Shown here: piece by piece, positions 35,901-48,660 of the stretch | Layout: each line of letters opens with the position of its first letter | How positions within the stretch are numbered: the stretch's first letter is position 1 | DNA from: Aselliscus stoliczkanus | Lineage: Eukaryota; Chordata; Mammalia; Chiroptera; Hipposideridae | NCBI GenBank assembly: GCA_033961575.1 | Contig: CM066740.1 | Span: 61,449,213-61,513,212, forward strand | Length of the DNA: 64,000 bases | Reading direction: 5' to 3' | Made by a program: the position numbers and the translations under genes | Notes under the pieces: model-generated | Told to the model about the DNA's origin: nothing | Database searches by the model: none | What the model saw: the letters and a program-made list of their open reading frames with translations, nothing else

Positions 35901-38900
35901 CTTCTCATTGTCTTTCAGTGGATGCCTGCCTTTCCTGGCTTGCCCTGGTCCCGTCCAGTCCCGAAACCCTCCTCCTGATCCCCTTGTCGGCCAAGTGTCC
36001 CCTGCCTACCCCTGCTCCCCGCTGTCAAGGAAATGGCCGCCAGCTTTACCCTAGACCCCCTTGTCCAGCCCATGGCCGTGCGTTTTCCCTGTTCGAGTTT
36101 CTCAGGAACAGGGCAAGCTCAGGGCTGCCTGCCTTCCCCAGCTACCACATGTCCAGCACAGAGCCACCTGCCTTCCTCTGCTTCCCCTTGTCAGGGCATG
36201 TCTGTATGTCTTTCCTTGCTCCTTCTTGGCCAGCCTCCTGCCCGCTGCCATCTCCCATGCCCACTTGTCCAGCTCAGGGCTGCCTGTTTTTGCCTGCTCC
36301 CCTTAGTCCAGCCTGTGGCCACCCACCTTTACTTGTGCCCCTTCCACGCCAGGGCCACCAGCCTTTTCCTGTTATCGTTGTCTACCCCGTGGCTGTCTGA
36401 GTTCCCCTGCTCCCCTTGTCCAGTACAGGTCCACCTCCGTTCCCCTGCACCACTTTGTCTAGCCCGTGGCTCTCTGCCTTAACCTGCTTCCACTTGCCCA
36501 TCTCATCTTCGCCTGCGTTCCTTGCATCACAAGTGTCCAACCCATGGCAGCCTGTCTTCCCGTGCTCCCGCTCATCCAACCTAGGGCTGGCTGCATTCCC
36601 CTGGACCGCTTTCCACAGCCCGTGGCTGCTTGCCTTCCCCTGCTCTCCTTGCCCTGCCTGTGGCCACCTGACTGGTCCCCCTTGTCCACCTTATGGCCAC
36701 ACGCCTTCCCCAAGACCCCCTTGTCCTAACATTGGCCGCCTGCCTTCCTTGTCTCCCCTGGGCCAAGCCTGTTTCCACCCGCCTTGCCCTGCTGTCACTT
36801 GTGCTTCACGTGGCTGCCCGCCTTCTCCTGCTTCCCTTGTGTAGCCAGTGGCTGCCTGCCGTTTCTTGCTCCCCTTTTGTCCAGCTCAGGCCTGAAGTCC
36901 TTCCCCTGCTCCCCTTGTCCAGCCAAGGGACACCAGCCTTCCCCTGTGCCCCGTTGTCCAGGCCATGGCCACCTGTTTTCCCATGAACCCCATTGTCCAG
37001 CCTGTGGTGGGCTCCTTGCACTGTTACACTTTGTCAGCCCCAGGGCCACCTGCCTTCCCATTCTACCACCTGTCCCGCTCATGGTCGCTTGCCGTCCTCT
37101 GCTTCCCCTTGTCAAGATATGGCTGCCTGTCTTTCCATGCGACCCTTGTCCAGCCAGCTGCCAGCTGCCTTCTCCCACTCACACTTGTCCTGCTCAAGGC
37201 TGCTGGTCTTTGCCTGCTCCGCTTTGTCCAGCCCATGGTCGTCACCCTTCCTTTGTTCTTACTTGACCAGCCCTTGGCCTCCCCTGCTCCCACATGTCCA
37301 ACTCAGGTCAGCCTCAATTCCCTGCTCACCTTCTTCCACCCCGCAGCTGCCTGCCTTCCACTGTGCTACATTGTCCAGCCAGAGGCGACCTGCCTCTTCG
37401 AGATACCCTTTTTTGGCTAGTGGCCACCTTCCTTTCCCTGCTCCCCTTTGTCAAGCCATGGATGCCAGCCTTCCCTTGCTCCCACTTGCGAGTCCCTTGG
37501 CCTCCTGCTTTCCCTTGCTCCCACTAGTACACCTTTGGCTGCCTACTGACCCTTGTTTCCCTATGCCCACACTGTGTCAGCCTGCATTGCCCTGCTCCCC
37601 CTTGTTGTCCCTGTGGCTTCCTTCCTTCCACTGCCCCCCATCGTCCACCCCAGGGCCATCTTGCTCCCACTTGTCCATCCCAGGCCCGCCTACCTTCTCC
37701 AGCTCCCCCTTGTCTATCCTGTTGCTGAGTGTCTTCCCTTCCTGCCCTTCGTCCCATCCGTGGCCCCCTGCCATCCCCTGCTCCCTCTTTTCAAGCCCAT
37801 AGCCCACTACCCTCCCCTGCTCGCACTTTTCCTGCCTTTTGGCCACTTGCCTTTCCCTTAGGCCATTGGTCCAGCCAGTGATCGCTTGCTTTCACCGGCT
37901 CACCCTTTCCAAGCGCAGGGCCACCTGCCTTCCCCTCTTCGCCCTCGTGTGGCCCATGGCCACTTGGATTCCTCTGTTCCCCTTGTCCAGCCCTTGGCCA
38001 CCTGCCTTCCCTTTTGTCCCCATAACCAGCCCAGGGATTCCTGCTTCCCCTGCTACCACTTCTAGAGCCTGTGGCCACCTGTCTTCCCTTGTTCCCCCTT
38101 GTCAAGCTTGTGGCAGCCTGCTGTTGTGTGCTGCCTGTTGTCCAAGTCCATGGATGACTGCCTTTTCCTGCTCCCCCTTGTCCATTCCATGGACGCCTGC
38201 TTTCCCTGAAATGCCTTGTCCAGCCCAGTGCTGCCTACTTCTCCTGTAACAGTTTGTCAATCCGTGGTCCACCTGCCTTCCCTTGTTACCACTCTCCCCC
38301 CTGTGACCGCCTGCCTTCCCTTCCTCTCTTTGTCCAGCCCATGGATGCCTATCTTTCCCTGCTTCCACTTGTACAGTTTGTAGTCACCTGTCATCACCGT
38401 GCCCGCCATCTCTAGCCAGTGACTCCCAGCATTGCCTGCTCCCCCTTTTCAAGCCATGGCCAACACCATTCCTTGGCTGTTTCTGGACCAGCCTTTGGCC
38501 ACCAGCCTACCCACAATCCCACATGTCCAACTCAGGTCAGCCTCAATTCTCCTGCTCACCCTTATCCACCCCATGGCAGCTGGCCTGCCTTCCACTGTGC
38601 ACCACTGTTCAGCCAGAGGCTGCGTGCCTCCTCAAGGGACCCTTTTTCAGCTAGTGGCCACCTGGCTTCCACTTCTCCTCCTTGTCCACCCAGTGTCTGC
38701 CTGCCTTTCCCTGCTTCCACTTATCCAGCCAAGAGCTGCCTGCTTTCCGGCTCCCACTTGCCCAACCAGTGGCTGGCTGCCTTCCTATGGAACACCTTGT
38801 TTAGCCCATGGCCACTTGCCTTCCCCTTTGGTCCCTGATCCATCCAGTGGCTGCCTGACTTCCTCTGCATCCCCTTGTCCAGCCCAGGGCTGCGTGCCTT

Positions 38901-41146
38901 CCACTGCTTCCACATGACCAGCCAAGAGCTCCCTGCCTTCCCCTGTTCCCCATTGTCAGGCCCTGGATTCCTTGCTCCCACGTGTTCCTTTGTGGCCACC
39001 TGCATTCCACAGCTGCCACTTTTCCAGCCTTTGGCCACCTGCTTTCCCCTGCATCCCTTTGTTAAGCCCAGGGCTGCCTGCCTTCCAGTGCTTCCAACTT
39101 GTCCAGCTAAGGGCTGTCTGCTTGCCCCTGTTTCCCCTTGTCAGGCCATAGATGGCGGCCTTATCCTGCAGCCACTTGTCCAGCCCACAGCAACATTCCG
39201 TCCATGCTGCCCTTTGTCCAGAATGTTGCTGCCCACCTTCCCCTGCTCCCCGTGCCATCCCAGGGTCGCCTGCCCTTTCCAGTTCCCCTTGTCCACACCG
39301 TGGCTGCCACACATTCCCTATGCCCCCCTGTCCAGTCCAGGTCCAGCTGATCTCCCCTGCTCCCCTTTGTCTAGCCCATGGCCTCCTGCCTTCTCCTGCT
39401 CACAGTTGTCCTGCCAATCTCTGCCTGTATTGCTCTGCATACCAGTGCCCAAACCAGAGCAGCATGCCTTCCTGTGCTCCCCCTTGTCCAACCCATGGCA
39501 TCCTGCACTCCCCTGCACTCCCTTGTGCAGCACATGGCCTCCTGCATTTCCCCAGGTACCACTTGTGTTGGCAAGGCCAGCCTACCTTCCCCTGCTCCCT
39601 TAACTTTCACCCTATGGCTGACTGCGTTCTCAGGACAGCCTTGTCCACTCCCTGTCCGCATGCACTGCCCTGCTGTCCTTGCTCAGCCTGGAGCCACCTG
39701 ACTTCTGCAGGTGCCCGTTGTCCACCATATGCCTGCGTGGTTTCCCCTGGACCCCTTGCCCATCCACTGGACCCCTACAGTCAACGTCTCCCCTAGGTCT
39801 AGCCATTGTCCCCCTTTCTTCCCTACTGTCACTTGTGAAGCCCATGGCTGCCTGCTTTTCCTCATTCCCCCTTGTGCATCTCAGTCCCAAAATCCTTCCC
39901 CTTTTCGCCTTGTCCAAATAAGAGCAGCGTAAATTTCCCTCCCCCAATTTGTCCTGACTAGAGCCATCTGACTTCCCCTGCTCTCCCTTGTCTAGTGCAG
40001 GGCCACCTGCCTTTCCCTGTTTCCCCTTGTCCAGCCTCTGGCTGCCCGCCTTCCTCAGCTCCCCATTGTCCATCCCATGGTCACCTGCGTTCCCATGCTA
40101 TCCCTTTTCCAGGCCATAGTTGCCTGTCTCCCCCTGCTATCCCTTGTCCAGCCAGAGCTGCCTGACTTCCTCTGATCCCCTTTGTCCAGCACATTGCCTT
40201 TCCCTGCTCTTCCATTACTATCCTGTGGCAGCCTGACATTCCCTGTTACCACTAGTGCAGGCCAGGGCCACATACTGTCCCTTGCTTTCATTTGTCCAAC
40301 CCATGGCACCTGCCTTCCTCTGCTCTCCTTGCCCCATCCATGGGTGCCTGCATTCCCCTGGTCCCCTTTTCACAGCCCACAGTCACCAGCTTTCCTTTGC
40401 TCCACTTTGTCTAATCCAGGGCCACCTGCCTTCCATTACTCCCCTATTCCAGTCTGTTGCTGCCTGCCTCCCACTGCTCCCGTTTGTCTTACCTGTGGCG
40501 TCCTGCCTGCCCCTGCTCCCCTAGGTCGAGCCCATGGCCACCTGCCTTCTTCTGCACCCCTTTGTCCAGCCCGTGACTGCTTTCCTTCCCCAGATTTCCT
40601 TTGTTGAGCCTGGGCTGTCTGCCTTACCTTGTTCCCCCTTGTTAATTCATGGCTGCCTGCCATCCTTTATATTCCCTAGTCCAGCCCATGGCCACCTGTC
40701 ATCCCTTGCTTCCACTTTTACATCCCAGAACAGCCTGTTTTCCCCATCTACCCCTCGTCAATAATGTGGTCATCTCTCATCCCCTGCTCCCCCTTGTAAA
40801 CCCCATGTTTGCATCCCTTCACCTGCTAACACTTGTCCTTCCCAGAGTTGTGTGCCTTCCCCTGTACCCCTTTGTAGAACCCATGGCCGCTTGCCTTCCT
40901 CTGCCTCCTCTTCTGAAGCCCAAGTCTGCCTGCCTACACTGGCTCCCACATATCCACCCCATGCCCGGCTGACTTACACTGTGCATCATTGTCCACCTCA
41001 TGGCTCCCTACATCCTCGAGCTCGCCCTTGTCAAGACTGTGGTTGCCTGCTTCTCCTTGCTCCTCCCTGTATAGCTAAGGGCCACCAGCCTTCCCATGAT
41101 CCCCTTCATCTAGCCCAGGGCACCTGCCCTCCACTGCTCTCCCTTT

Positions 41147-42748
41147 CTTCCCTAGTATCAGCAAACTGGTTTGGAATGGCAACTGATTCTTTTGCCGTAT
41201 GCTCCACAGGCAGACATGTGATTGACTTTGGAAACCCGCTTTAGATGAAAACACATCTTTCCACCTCTGTAACTTAGGCAAACATGTGTTTCATAGTGCC
41301 AAGTCACCTGAACGAAAACGCACTGCTCCTCCTCTTGGGAGGCAAAATGTTTCCAATAGCTGTGAAGTGTGTTTGTCTGCAGTATGGACACTTGAAAACA
41401 CTGGGCAATGCAGTGGAATCCAAGGAGCTCTGATCACGAAGATTGAAACACTTTTAGCAACAGCTACATAGTTCCCTACATTGCTCACTGTGCAGAGGTA
41501 GCCTTACATCACATTTTCAGGAGGACTTTTTCTTGAATCATTCTGTTAGTTACCAGAACAGACAGAAATGAGCCAAATACAGAAGAAGCCTCCCCGCTTG
41601 ATCTGACTTCACCAGGTTGCCAGACATGGCGATATTGACTTCAGTTTTCAGAGGCAGGGACAAACCCTCTCATGTTTTCTGCCTACTCTGAATGCACATT
41701 TGATCGATCGGTGCCAAACAAGGGCCCTAATGCCAGTGGAAATGTCTCTTTTCCCTGGTATTTTCAAACATGGTCAGAATGACAACTCATTATTTTGTCA
41801 TCTGGATCTGGCTTTAACAGTTTGCCAGACATGACGATATTGACCTCAGCTTTCGGAGGCAGGGACAACCCCCTTGTGTTTTCTGCCTGTTGTGAATGCC
41901 CATTTCATTGATGGGAGCCAACAAGGGACCAAAGGGCGGTTGACAGCTCTCTTCCCTAGTATCAGCAAATGCGTTTGGAATGACAAGTCATTCTATTACC
42001 ATCTGACACACAAGCAGCAATGTGATTGACTTTGGAAACCCACATTAGACGAAAACACGTTCTTCCACCTCTCTACTTAGGCAAACCTGTGTTTGATATT
42101 GCCAAGCCACTCGGAGGGAAACACACTCTTCCTCACCTCAGGTTGCAAAATGTCTCCAATACCTGTGATGTTCATTTGTCTTCATTCACTACAGGCACCT
42201 GCAAACATTGGGCATTGCAGTGGAATTCCAAGAAGTCCATTTAATGAAGATTGAAGCACCTTTAGCAATAACTACACAGTTCCCTACATTCCTTACTTTG
42301 CAGGGATAGTGTTACCTCACGTTTTTAGGGGGATATTTTCTTGGATCATTCTCTTAGTTAGTTACCAGAATGGACAGAAATTACCCCCATATGTACGAAG
42401 CCTCCCTACTTGATCTGGCTTCACCAGGTTGTGTGACATGACGATATTGACTTCAGTTTTCAGAGTTAAGGACCACTCCACTCGTGTTTTCTACCTGCTC
42501 TAAATACACATTTGATCGATGGGAGAAAAACAAGGGCCCAAATGCGAGTCAACGTCTCTCATCCCTAATACCAACAAAAGCGTTTGGTATGACAACTCAT
42601 TCTATTGCCATCTGCTCCCCAGGCATATATGTGATTGACTTTGGAAACCCCTTTTTAACGAAAACACATCCTTCCCCCCATTAGGTAAACCTGTGTTTGA
42701 TACTGCCAAGCTGTTATGAATGAAAACACCCTCTTCCTCATCTCTGAT
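41147..42748 (+). repeat. ~600-bp tandem repeat cluster 1
   Basis: Head-to-tail repeats marked by 'gattgactttggaaacccgc' followed by 'gatgaaaacacatc' at 41,221, 42,021 and 42,629. Spacing is ~800 then ~610 bp. The longer first spacing comes from a ~190-bp internal duplication: the 'cgatattgacttcag' segment occurs at both 41,630 and 41,831. The cluster starts at 'ttccctagtatcagcaaa', where the minisatellite stops, and ends mid-unit at 'ctcttcctcatct'. It has no long open frame and no recognised family; probably a satellite or macrosatellite component. Confidence 0.85.
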
Positions 42749-45700
42749 GCTGGACAAATGGGAGTACAGGAAGGCAGGTAGTCATGGGTAGGGAAAAGGG
42801 TAGCAGGAGAAGTGAAGTGGCATAGGCCTGGACAAGTGGGAACACAGGAAGGCAGGCAGTCATGGGAAGGACAGAGAGTAGCAGGAGAAGTAAGGCACCC
42901 TAGGACAGCACAATTGGGAGCAGGGGAAGGCATGTGGCCACAAAGAGACAAGGGGAAACAGGAATACACACGTGATCATGGGCTGGAGAAGGGGAAGAGG
43001 AAAGACATGCGGTCATGGTCTGAAAAGGAGGAGCTGGAGAAGGCAGGCGGCGCTGAGCTGGATAAGGGGAAGCAGGGGAAGGCAGGTGGCCCTGGGCTGG
43101 ACACTTGGTAGCAGGGGAAGGATGTGGCTGTGGACAGGACTAGGGGAAGCAGGGGAAGCATGCATCCATGCTGAACCAGGGAGAAGAGAAGAAGGTGAGT
43201 GGCCATGGGCTGGACAAGGGGCTGCAGAGGAATGCAGGCAGTCACGGGATAGACAGGAGAAATGGGGAAACACAGGTGACCACAAGCTGGAGAAGCATAG
43301 CCGGGGGAAAGCAGGTAGAGACGGGCTTCACAAGGGGGAGCATGTGAAGGCAGGTATTCAAGGGCTGGACAAGAAGGAGTATGTGAAGGTACAGGGCCAC
43401 AGATTGTATTAGGGGAGCAGGGGGAGGCACATGACAACTGGTTAGATAAGGGGAGCAGGGCAATGCAGGCAGCTCCAGGATGAAAAATGGGGAGCACAGG
43501 AGGCAGGTGGCCTCGGGCTAGATAAGAGTGAGTAGGGAAACACAGGTGGCCCTAAACAAGACATTAGGGAGGAGTAGAGAGACATCCATGGGTTGTTCAA
43601 TGGGGAGCACAAGAATTCAGTCAGCCACGGGCAGAACGGGGGACAGGGGAAAACAGGCGTCAATGGGATGGGCAAGGGGTAGCAGTGGAAGGGCATCAGA
43701 CAAGTGCTGGAGAGGGGCACTAGGCAAGGTAGGCATCCATGGCCAGACAACTGGGAACAGGGGAAGTCAGGTGTCCCTGGGCTATACTAGTGGTAGCACA
43801 GGAAGGCAAGAAGCCCTGGACTGCACCAAGAGTTGCAACAAAAATGCAGGCCTTCACTACCAGACAAGGGAAAGCAGGGGAGGCAAGTGCATCTGGGCTA
43901 GGCATATGGTCACAGGGGAAGGCAGGCAGCCCTCAGCTGGATAACAGAGAGCAGAGGACTGCAGGTGGCCATAGAGTGGGCCAGGGTAGTAAGTGATGTC
44001 AAGTAGCCCTGGGTAGGACAACTGTTAGCATGGAAAGCCAGGTGGCCATGGCAGGACAAGTGAGAGCAGGTGAAGGAGGTCACCATCAGTTAGACCAGTG
44101 GGATGAAAGGAAGTCAGGCGGCCACGGGTTAGGCAAGGCGGTCCAGGGGAAGGTACGGAGCCATGAGGTGGAAATGGGAAGTAGTGGAAGGCAGGCAGTC
44201 ACGAGCAGGACAAGTGGGTGCAGGGGAAGGCAGTCAGGGCTGAGTTGGACAAGGAGGAGCAGGGGAAGACAGGAGGTCATGGGCTGGAGCAAAAGACACA
44301 GGAGGGGGACAGCTGAGTGGTGCGGTGGTTAAGTGTTGGCTTGGGAAGCCAGCGGTCCCAGTTCTGTCCCACATATGAGGGTCAGTGACACTGCCATCGA
44401 AAAAAAAAGATAAACAGGAGAAAGCAGGCAGCACCAGGCTGCACAAGGGTGAGCTGAGAAAGGCAGGCAGCCAAGGGCTGGACTTGGGGAACAGGGAAAA
44501 GTAGGTGGCCACAGGTTAGAGAAGGGGAGCAGGGGAAAACAGGCAGTTTTGGGCTGGATAAGGGGGAGCAGGGGAACTCAGGAGGCCACAAGATGAACAA
44601 GGGATTCAAGACATTAGGTAGCCATGTGCAAGACAATGGGGGAGCAAAAGCAAGCAGGAGGACACGAGCTGGGTAAAGGGGAGCAGAGGACATCCATCGG
44701 TGAAGGCCTGACAATGAGATGCATGGGAAGGTAGCTGGGCAACAGGAGGAAAGGAAGGCAGGCTTCCATGTGATTAAAAAGTGGAAGCCATGGAAGGCAG
44801 GTGGCCTTGGGATGTGAAAAGGAAAGGAAGCGGATCTGGGCTGGAAATTGGTAGCAGGGAATTGCAGAAGGACCTCGGCTGTACAAGAGAGAGCAGGGAA
44901 AGACATGGGACCATGGCCTGAGAGGGAAGAACAGGGGAAGGCAGGCAACCCTGGGCTGGACAAAGAAGAACAGTGGTAGTCAGGCGGCCATGGGCTGGAC
45001 AAGGAGCTACAGGGAAAAACAGGCAGCTATGGCCTGGACAACGGGGCCAAGGTAACGCTTTGGGACTCAGCTGGACAAGGAAGAGCAGAGGAAGGCAGGC
45101 AGCCACAGATTACACATGGGGGTACAGAGAAAGGGAGGAGGCCATGGGCTGGAGAAGGGGAAGAAGGGGAATACAGGCAGAGATGGGATTCAAAAGAGGC
45201 CTTGGGTTAGATAAGGGTGAGTAGGGGAATGCAGGCAGCCCCGGAATGGACATTGGAGAGAAGGGGTAGACAGGCAGCCACAGGCTGGTTGAGGGGAAGC
45301 ACTGAAAGGCAGTCGTCCAGAGGCTGAAGGGGTTGGCAGGAGTAGGCAAGCATCCATGGGATGGGCAATGGGGAGCAGGGGTAAGCCTGCAGCCATGAGG
45401 TGAAAATGGGGGAGCAGGAAAAGCAGGCAGCAACAGAGTGGACATGGGAGAGAAGGGAAAGACAGAAGGCTACGGGCTGGACAAAAGGAAGCAGGGGAAT
45501 GCAGACGGCACTGTGCTGCACAAGGGTGAGCTGGGAGAGGCAGGCAGCCATGGGCTAGATATGTGAAGGAGGGGAATGTAGGTGGCCACAGCTTGGAGAG
45601 AGGGGGAGCAGGGGAATCCAGGCAATCATGGGCTTGACAAAGGGGAGCAGGGTAAGGCTAGTGGCCATAGACTGGACAATTGTTAGCAAGGGAAGACAAG

Positions 45701-48580
45701 CGGCCATGGACTGGAAAAATGGGAGTCCCAAGCAGGCTGCAAAAGCCTGGACAAGGTGGAAAAGAAGACAGGGGGCCGCAGGCTGGACAATGGGTTCCAT
45801 GGGAAGGCACTGGGACACAGAGTGTACAAGGAGTAGCAGGGGAAGTCAGGCAGCCACAGGGTGGACACGGAGGTACAGAGAAAGGGAGGAGGCCATGGAC
45901 TAGAGAAGGGGAAGAAGGGAAATACAGGCAGAGACGGGATTCACAAGAGAGAGCAGGTGAAGGCAGGAATCCCTGGGTAGTAGAAGGGGATCCAGGGTAA
46001 GACAGTCCACCATGTTCTGTACAAGGGGGAACAAGTAAGTGCAGGCGAACCTGACCTGGAAAAGGGAGAGCCAGGGTAGTCTGGCGGCCACGGGCTATAC
46101 AAGGGTGTGGAGTGAATGCAATGGCTCATGGGCTAACGGACTAGACAATTGAGAGACACGAAAGGCAGGCAGCCATGGGCTGGACAAAAGGGAGCAGGGA
46201 AGTCAGGCAGCCCTGTGCTTGACAAGGGAGAGCACGGGAATTCAGGAAGCCACAGGGTGAAGAAAGGGAGCAGGAGATGGCAGCTGGACCTCAGCTGGTC
46301 AATGGGGAAGAAGGAGAATTAGGGCAACCACAGGCAAAACAAGGTATAGCCGTGAAAGGTAGGTGGCCTGGAGCTTGACAATGGAGAGCAGGGAAGGCCT
46401 GCAGCCACAGGCTGGATGAAGGGGAGCAGATGAAGTCAGGCAGTCCTGTGCTAGACTAGGGAGATCCAGGGAAGTCAGGTGACCATGGGGTGGACAAAAG
46501 GAAGCAGGGGTTACCTCACATTCCTGGGCTAGAAATGTGAGAGCAGGGGTGGGTATGCCACTATGGGTTGGTCAAAGGGGAGCAGCAGAAAGCAGGTGGC
46601 TACGAGATGGATAAGGCGGAGCAAGGGAAAGCAGGAAGTCCGTAGGTGGACAATGGGTATCAGGGGAAGCCAGGGGACACCAGCTGGACCAAAAGGAGGA
46701 GGAGGCAGGTGGCAACGGGCTGTACAGCTTGGTCTAGGGAACAGCAAGCACTCATGGGTTTAGAAAAGGCAGAGCAGGGAAGGTCGGGAGCCTCAACTGC
46801 TCAAGGGGGACCAGGGGAAGGCAGGTGGCTATGGACTGGACAGTGGAGAGCAGGGGAAGATAGGTGGCCAGGGGCTGGACAAGTGGTAACAGGGGAAGGC
46901 AGATGGACTCATAGGGACAAAGGGGAGCAGGGGTATGCAAGAGACCACAGGCTCCACTCGGGGGAGCAGGGGAAGGCTGGAAGACAAGAGGTGGACATAT
47001 GGGAGCAGGGGAAGGCAGGAGTCCACAGCCAGAAAAACGGGAGCAAGAGAACCAGACACCCTGGACAATTGGTAAGAAGGGAAGGCAGGCAGCCCTCGGC
47101 TGGACAAGTTTGATCATGGGAACGAAGGTGGTCATGGGGTGGACACTGGGCAGCAGGGGAAGCTAGGTGTCCCTGGGCTTACAAGGTGGAACAGGGGAAG
47201 GCAGTGGGACATGGGCTGTTCAAGGGCATGCAGGAAAACACATGCAGACCTGGGCTGGACAAGGAGTAGCAGGGTAAGTCAGGCGGCCACGGGTTGGACA
47301 TGTGGGAACAGGAGAATGCAGATGGCCAAAAGGAACAAGGGGAGGAGGGGAAGTCAAATTGCCCAGGCCTTGACAAGGAAGGATGGGGAAGGCCGGCAGT
47401 CATGGGTTGGCTAGGGAGTGCAGGGGACTGCAGGCAGCCATGGGTTAGGCAAGGGAGATCACTGGAAGGCAGGAGGACACAGCTGGAAAAGGAAGATAAG
47501 GGAAAGGCATGTGGCCACATGCTGCACGAAGTGGTAGGTGACCTGGGGCTCTATAAGCATGAGCGGGGCAAGGCAGGTGGCCATGGTTGAACAAGTGGGA
47601 GCAGCAGAAGGTAGGTGGCTCTGGGATAAACAAGGGGGCCCAGGGGAAGGCCGGCTGCCATGAGCTGGTAAAGTGGGAGCAGGGCTAGGCAGGTGGCCAG
47701 GGGCTGAATAGTGGGAGCAGTGGAAGGCAGGAAACCTTGGGCTAGACAAGGGTGAGCAGGACAAGGCAGGCGGCTCTGTTTTGGACATGTGGAAGTAGGT
47801 GTAGGCAGGCGGCCATGGGCTATTCCAGGGAGAAGAGGGGAATGAAAGCAACCACGTGCTTCAAAAAGAGGGGCAGGGAATGCAGGATTCTATGGGCTGG
47901 AAAAGGTTTAGCAAGGCAAGACAGGCGGTGATGCACTGGACAAGGTGGACCAGGGAAATGGAGGTGGACATGGGCTGGAACAGGGAGAGCATGAGATTCC
48001 AGGCAGCCACAGGGTGGATTATGGGAGCAACTGGACATTGGATGGACAATGGGGAGAAGGGGAATTAGGGTGGCCATAGGCTAAACAAGGTGTAACAGTG
48101 AAAGGCAGGTGGTCTGGAGCTTGACTATGGAAAGCAGAGAAGGCATGCTTCCATGAGCTGGACGATGGGGAGAGGATGAAGTCAGGCTGCCTTGTGCTGG
48201 ACAAGGGGGAGCCGTGAAGTCAGGCGACCATGGGGCGGACAAAGGGAAACAGGGGTAAGCATGTGTCCGTGGGCTAGAAATGTGGAGCAGTGGAAGGCAA
48301 CTGATTATTTTTGTTGAAGGGGGAGCACAGAAAGGCAGGAAGATCTAGACTGGATGAGTTGTAGCAAAGGAAGTCAGGAAACCCTGGGCTTGATAGGAGG
48401 GAGCAGAGGAACATAGAATGCCTGACAAGGGGAAACAGGGGAAAGCAGGAGGCTCTGGACTGTACAAGTGGTAGCAGGGGAAGACTGGACAAAGGTGAAC
48501 AGGGGAAGCCAGGTGACCACAGTCTTCACAAGGTGGGGCAGAGGCAAGCAGTTGGCCACGGACTTGAAAGTGGCACACCC
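42749..48580 (-). repeat. 39-bp-period minisatellite, inverted orientation
   Basis: The same minisatellite as 29,266-41,146 but reverse-complemented. The plus strand is purine-rich, with units such as 'gggctggacaaggggagcag' and 'gggaaggcaggcggccatgg'. About 5.8 kb, more diverged, with many short spacing variants. Minus-strand translations again show 13-residue periodicity. The orientation flips at 42,749 and flips back near 48,585. No gene supported. Confidence 0.93.
44305..44409 (+). mobile_element. tRNA-derived SINE inside the minisatellite
   Basis: Monomeric SINE of the 3,715 family: 'agctgagtggtgcggtggtt', 'ggcttgggaagccagcggtc', 'cacatatgagggtcagtgac', then about 9 A residues. Its flanks ('gacacaggagg' and 'gataaacaggag') may be a weak target-site duplication. 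It interrupts the purine-rich array and so postdates that part of the array. Confidence 0.88.
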
Positions 48581-48584
48581 AACT

Positions 48585-48660
48585 AGGGACCACCAGACTG
48601 CCCTTCCTCACCCATGTCTAAGGCCAAGGTGCCTGTCTTCCACTGCTCTCCCTTATCCAG
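48585..48660 (+). repeat. Short direct-orientation minisatellite remnant
   Basis: After the purine-rich array the strand bias reverses: 'gaccaccagactgcccttcc', 'gcctgtcttccactgctctc', 'ccttatccagtc'. This resembles the last bases of the first array just before 41,147 ('gcctgccctccactgctctc'-like), and a ~600-bp repeat follows in both places. Confidence 0.7.

Larger units (their letters stand above)
29266..41146 (+). repeat. Large 39-bp-period minisatellite, pyrimidine-rich strand
   Basis: About 11.9 kb of tandem, diverged units. The core is 'cttgtccagcccatggc' plus 'cacctgccttcccctgctcc', giving ~39 bp per unit with many 36-42-bp variants. C and T dominate the plus strand. Longer blocks recur inside it (for example 32,160-33,000 with 38,080-38,900, and 34,510-35,900 with 38,740-40,080), so it has higher-order structure. 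Because 39 is divisible by 3, translations show 13-residue periodicity in all frames and long open frames arise on both strands. None has a conserved start or domain, so I annotate no CDS. Confidence 0.93.

Noticed and set aside
36993..37802. 269-codon open frame, the longest outside the L1
   Set aside because: Same repeat-driven periodicity; the frame is open because unit length is a multiple of three.
29266..48580. CRISPR-like array
   Set aside because: The repeats are directly abutting diverged units with no unique spacers, in a mammalian genome.
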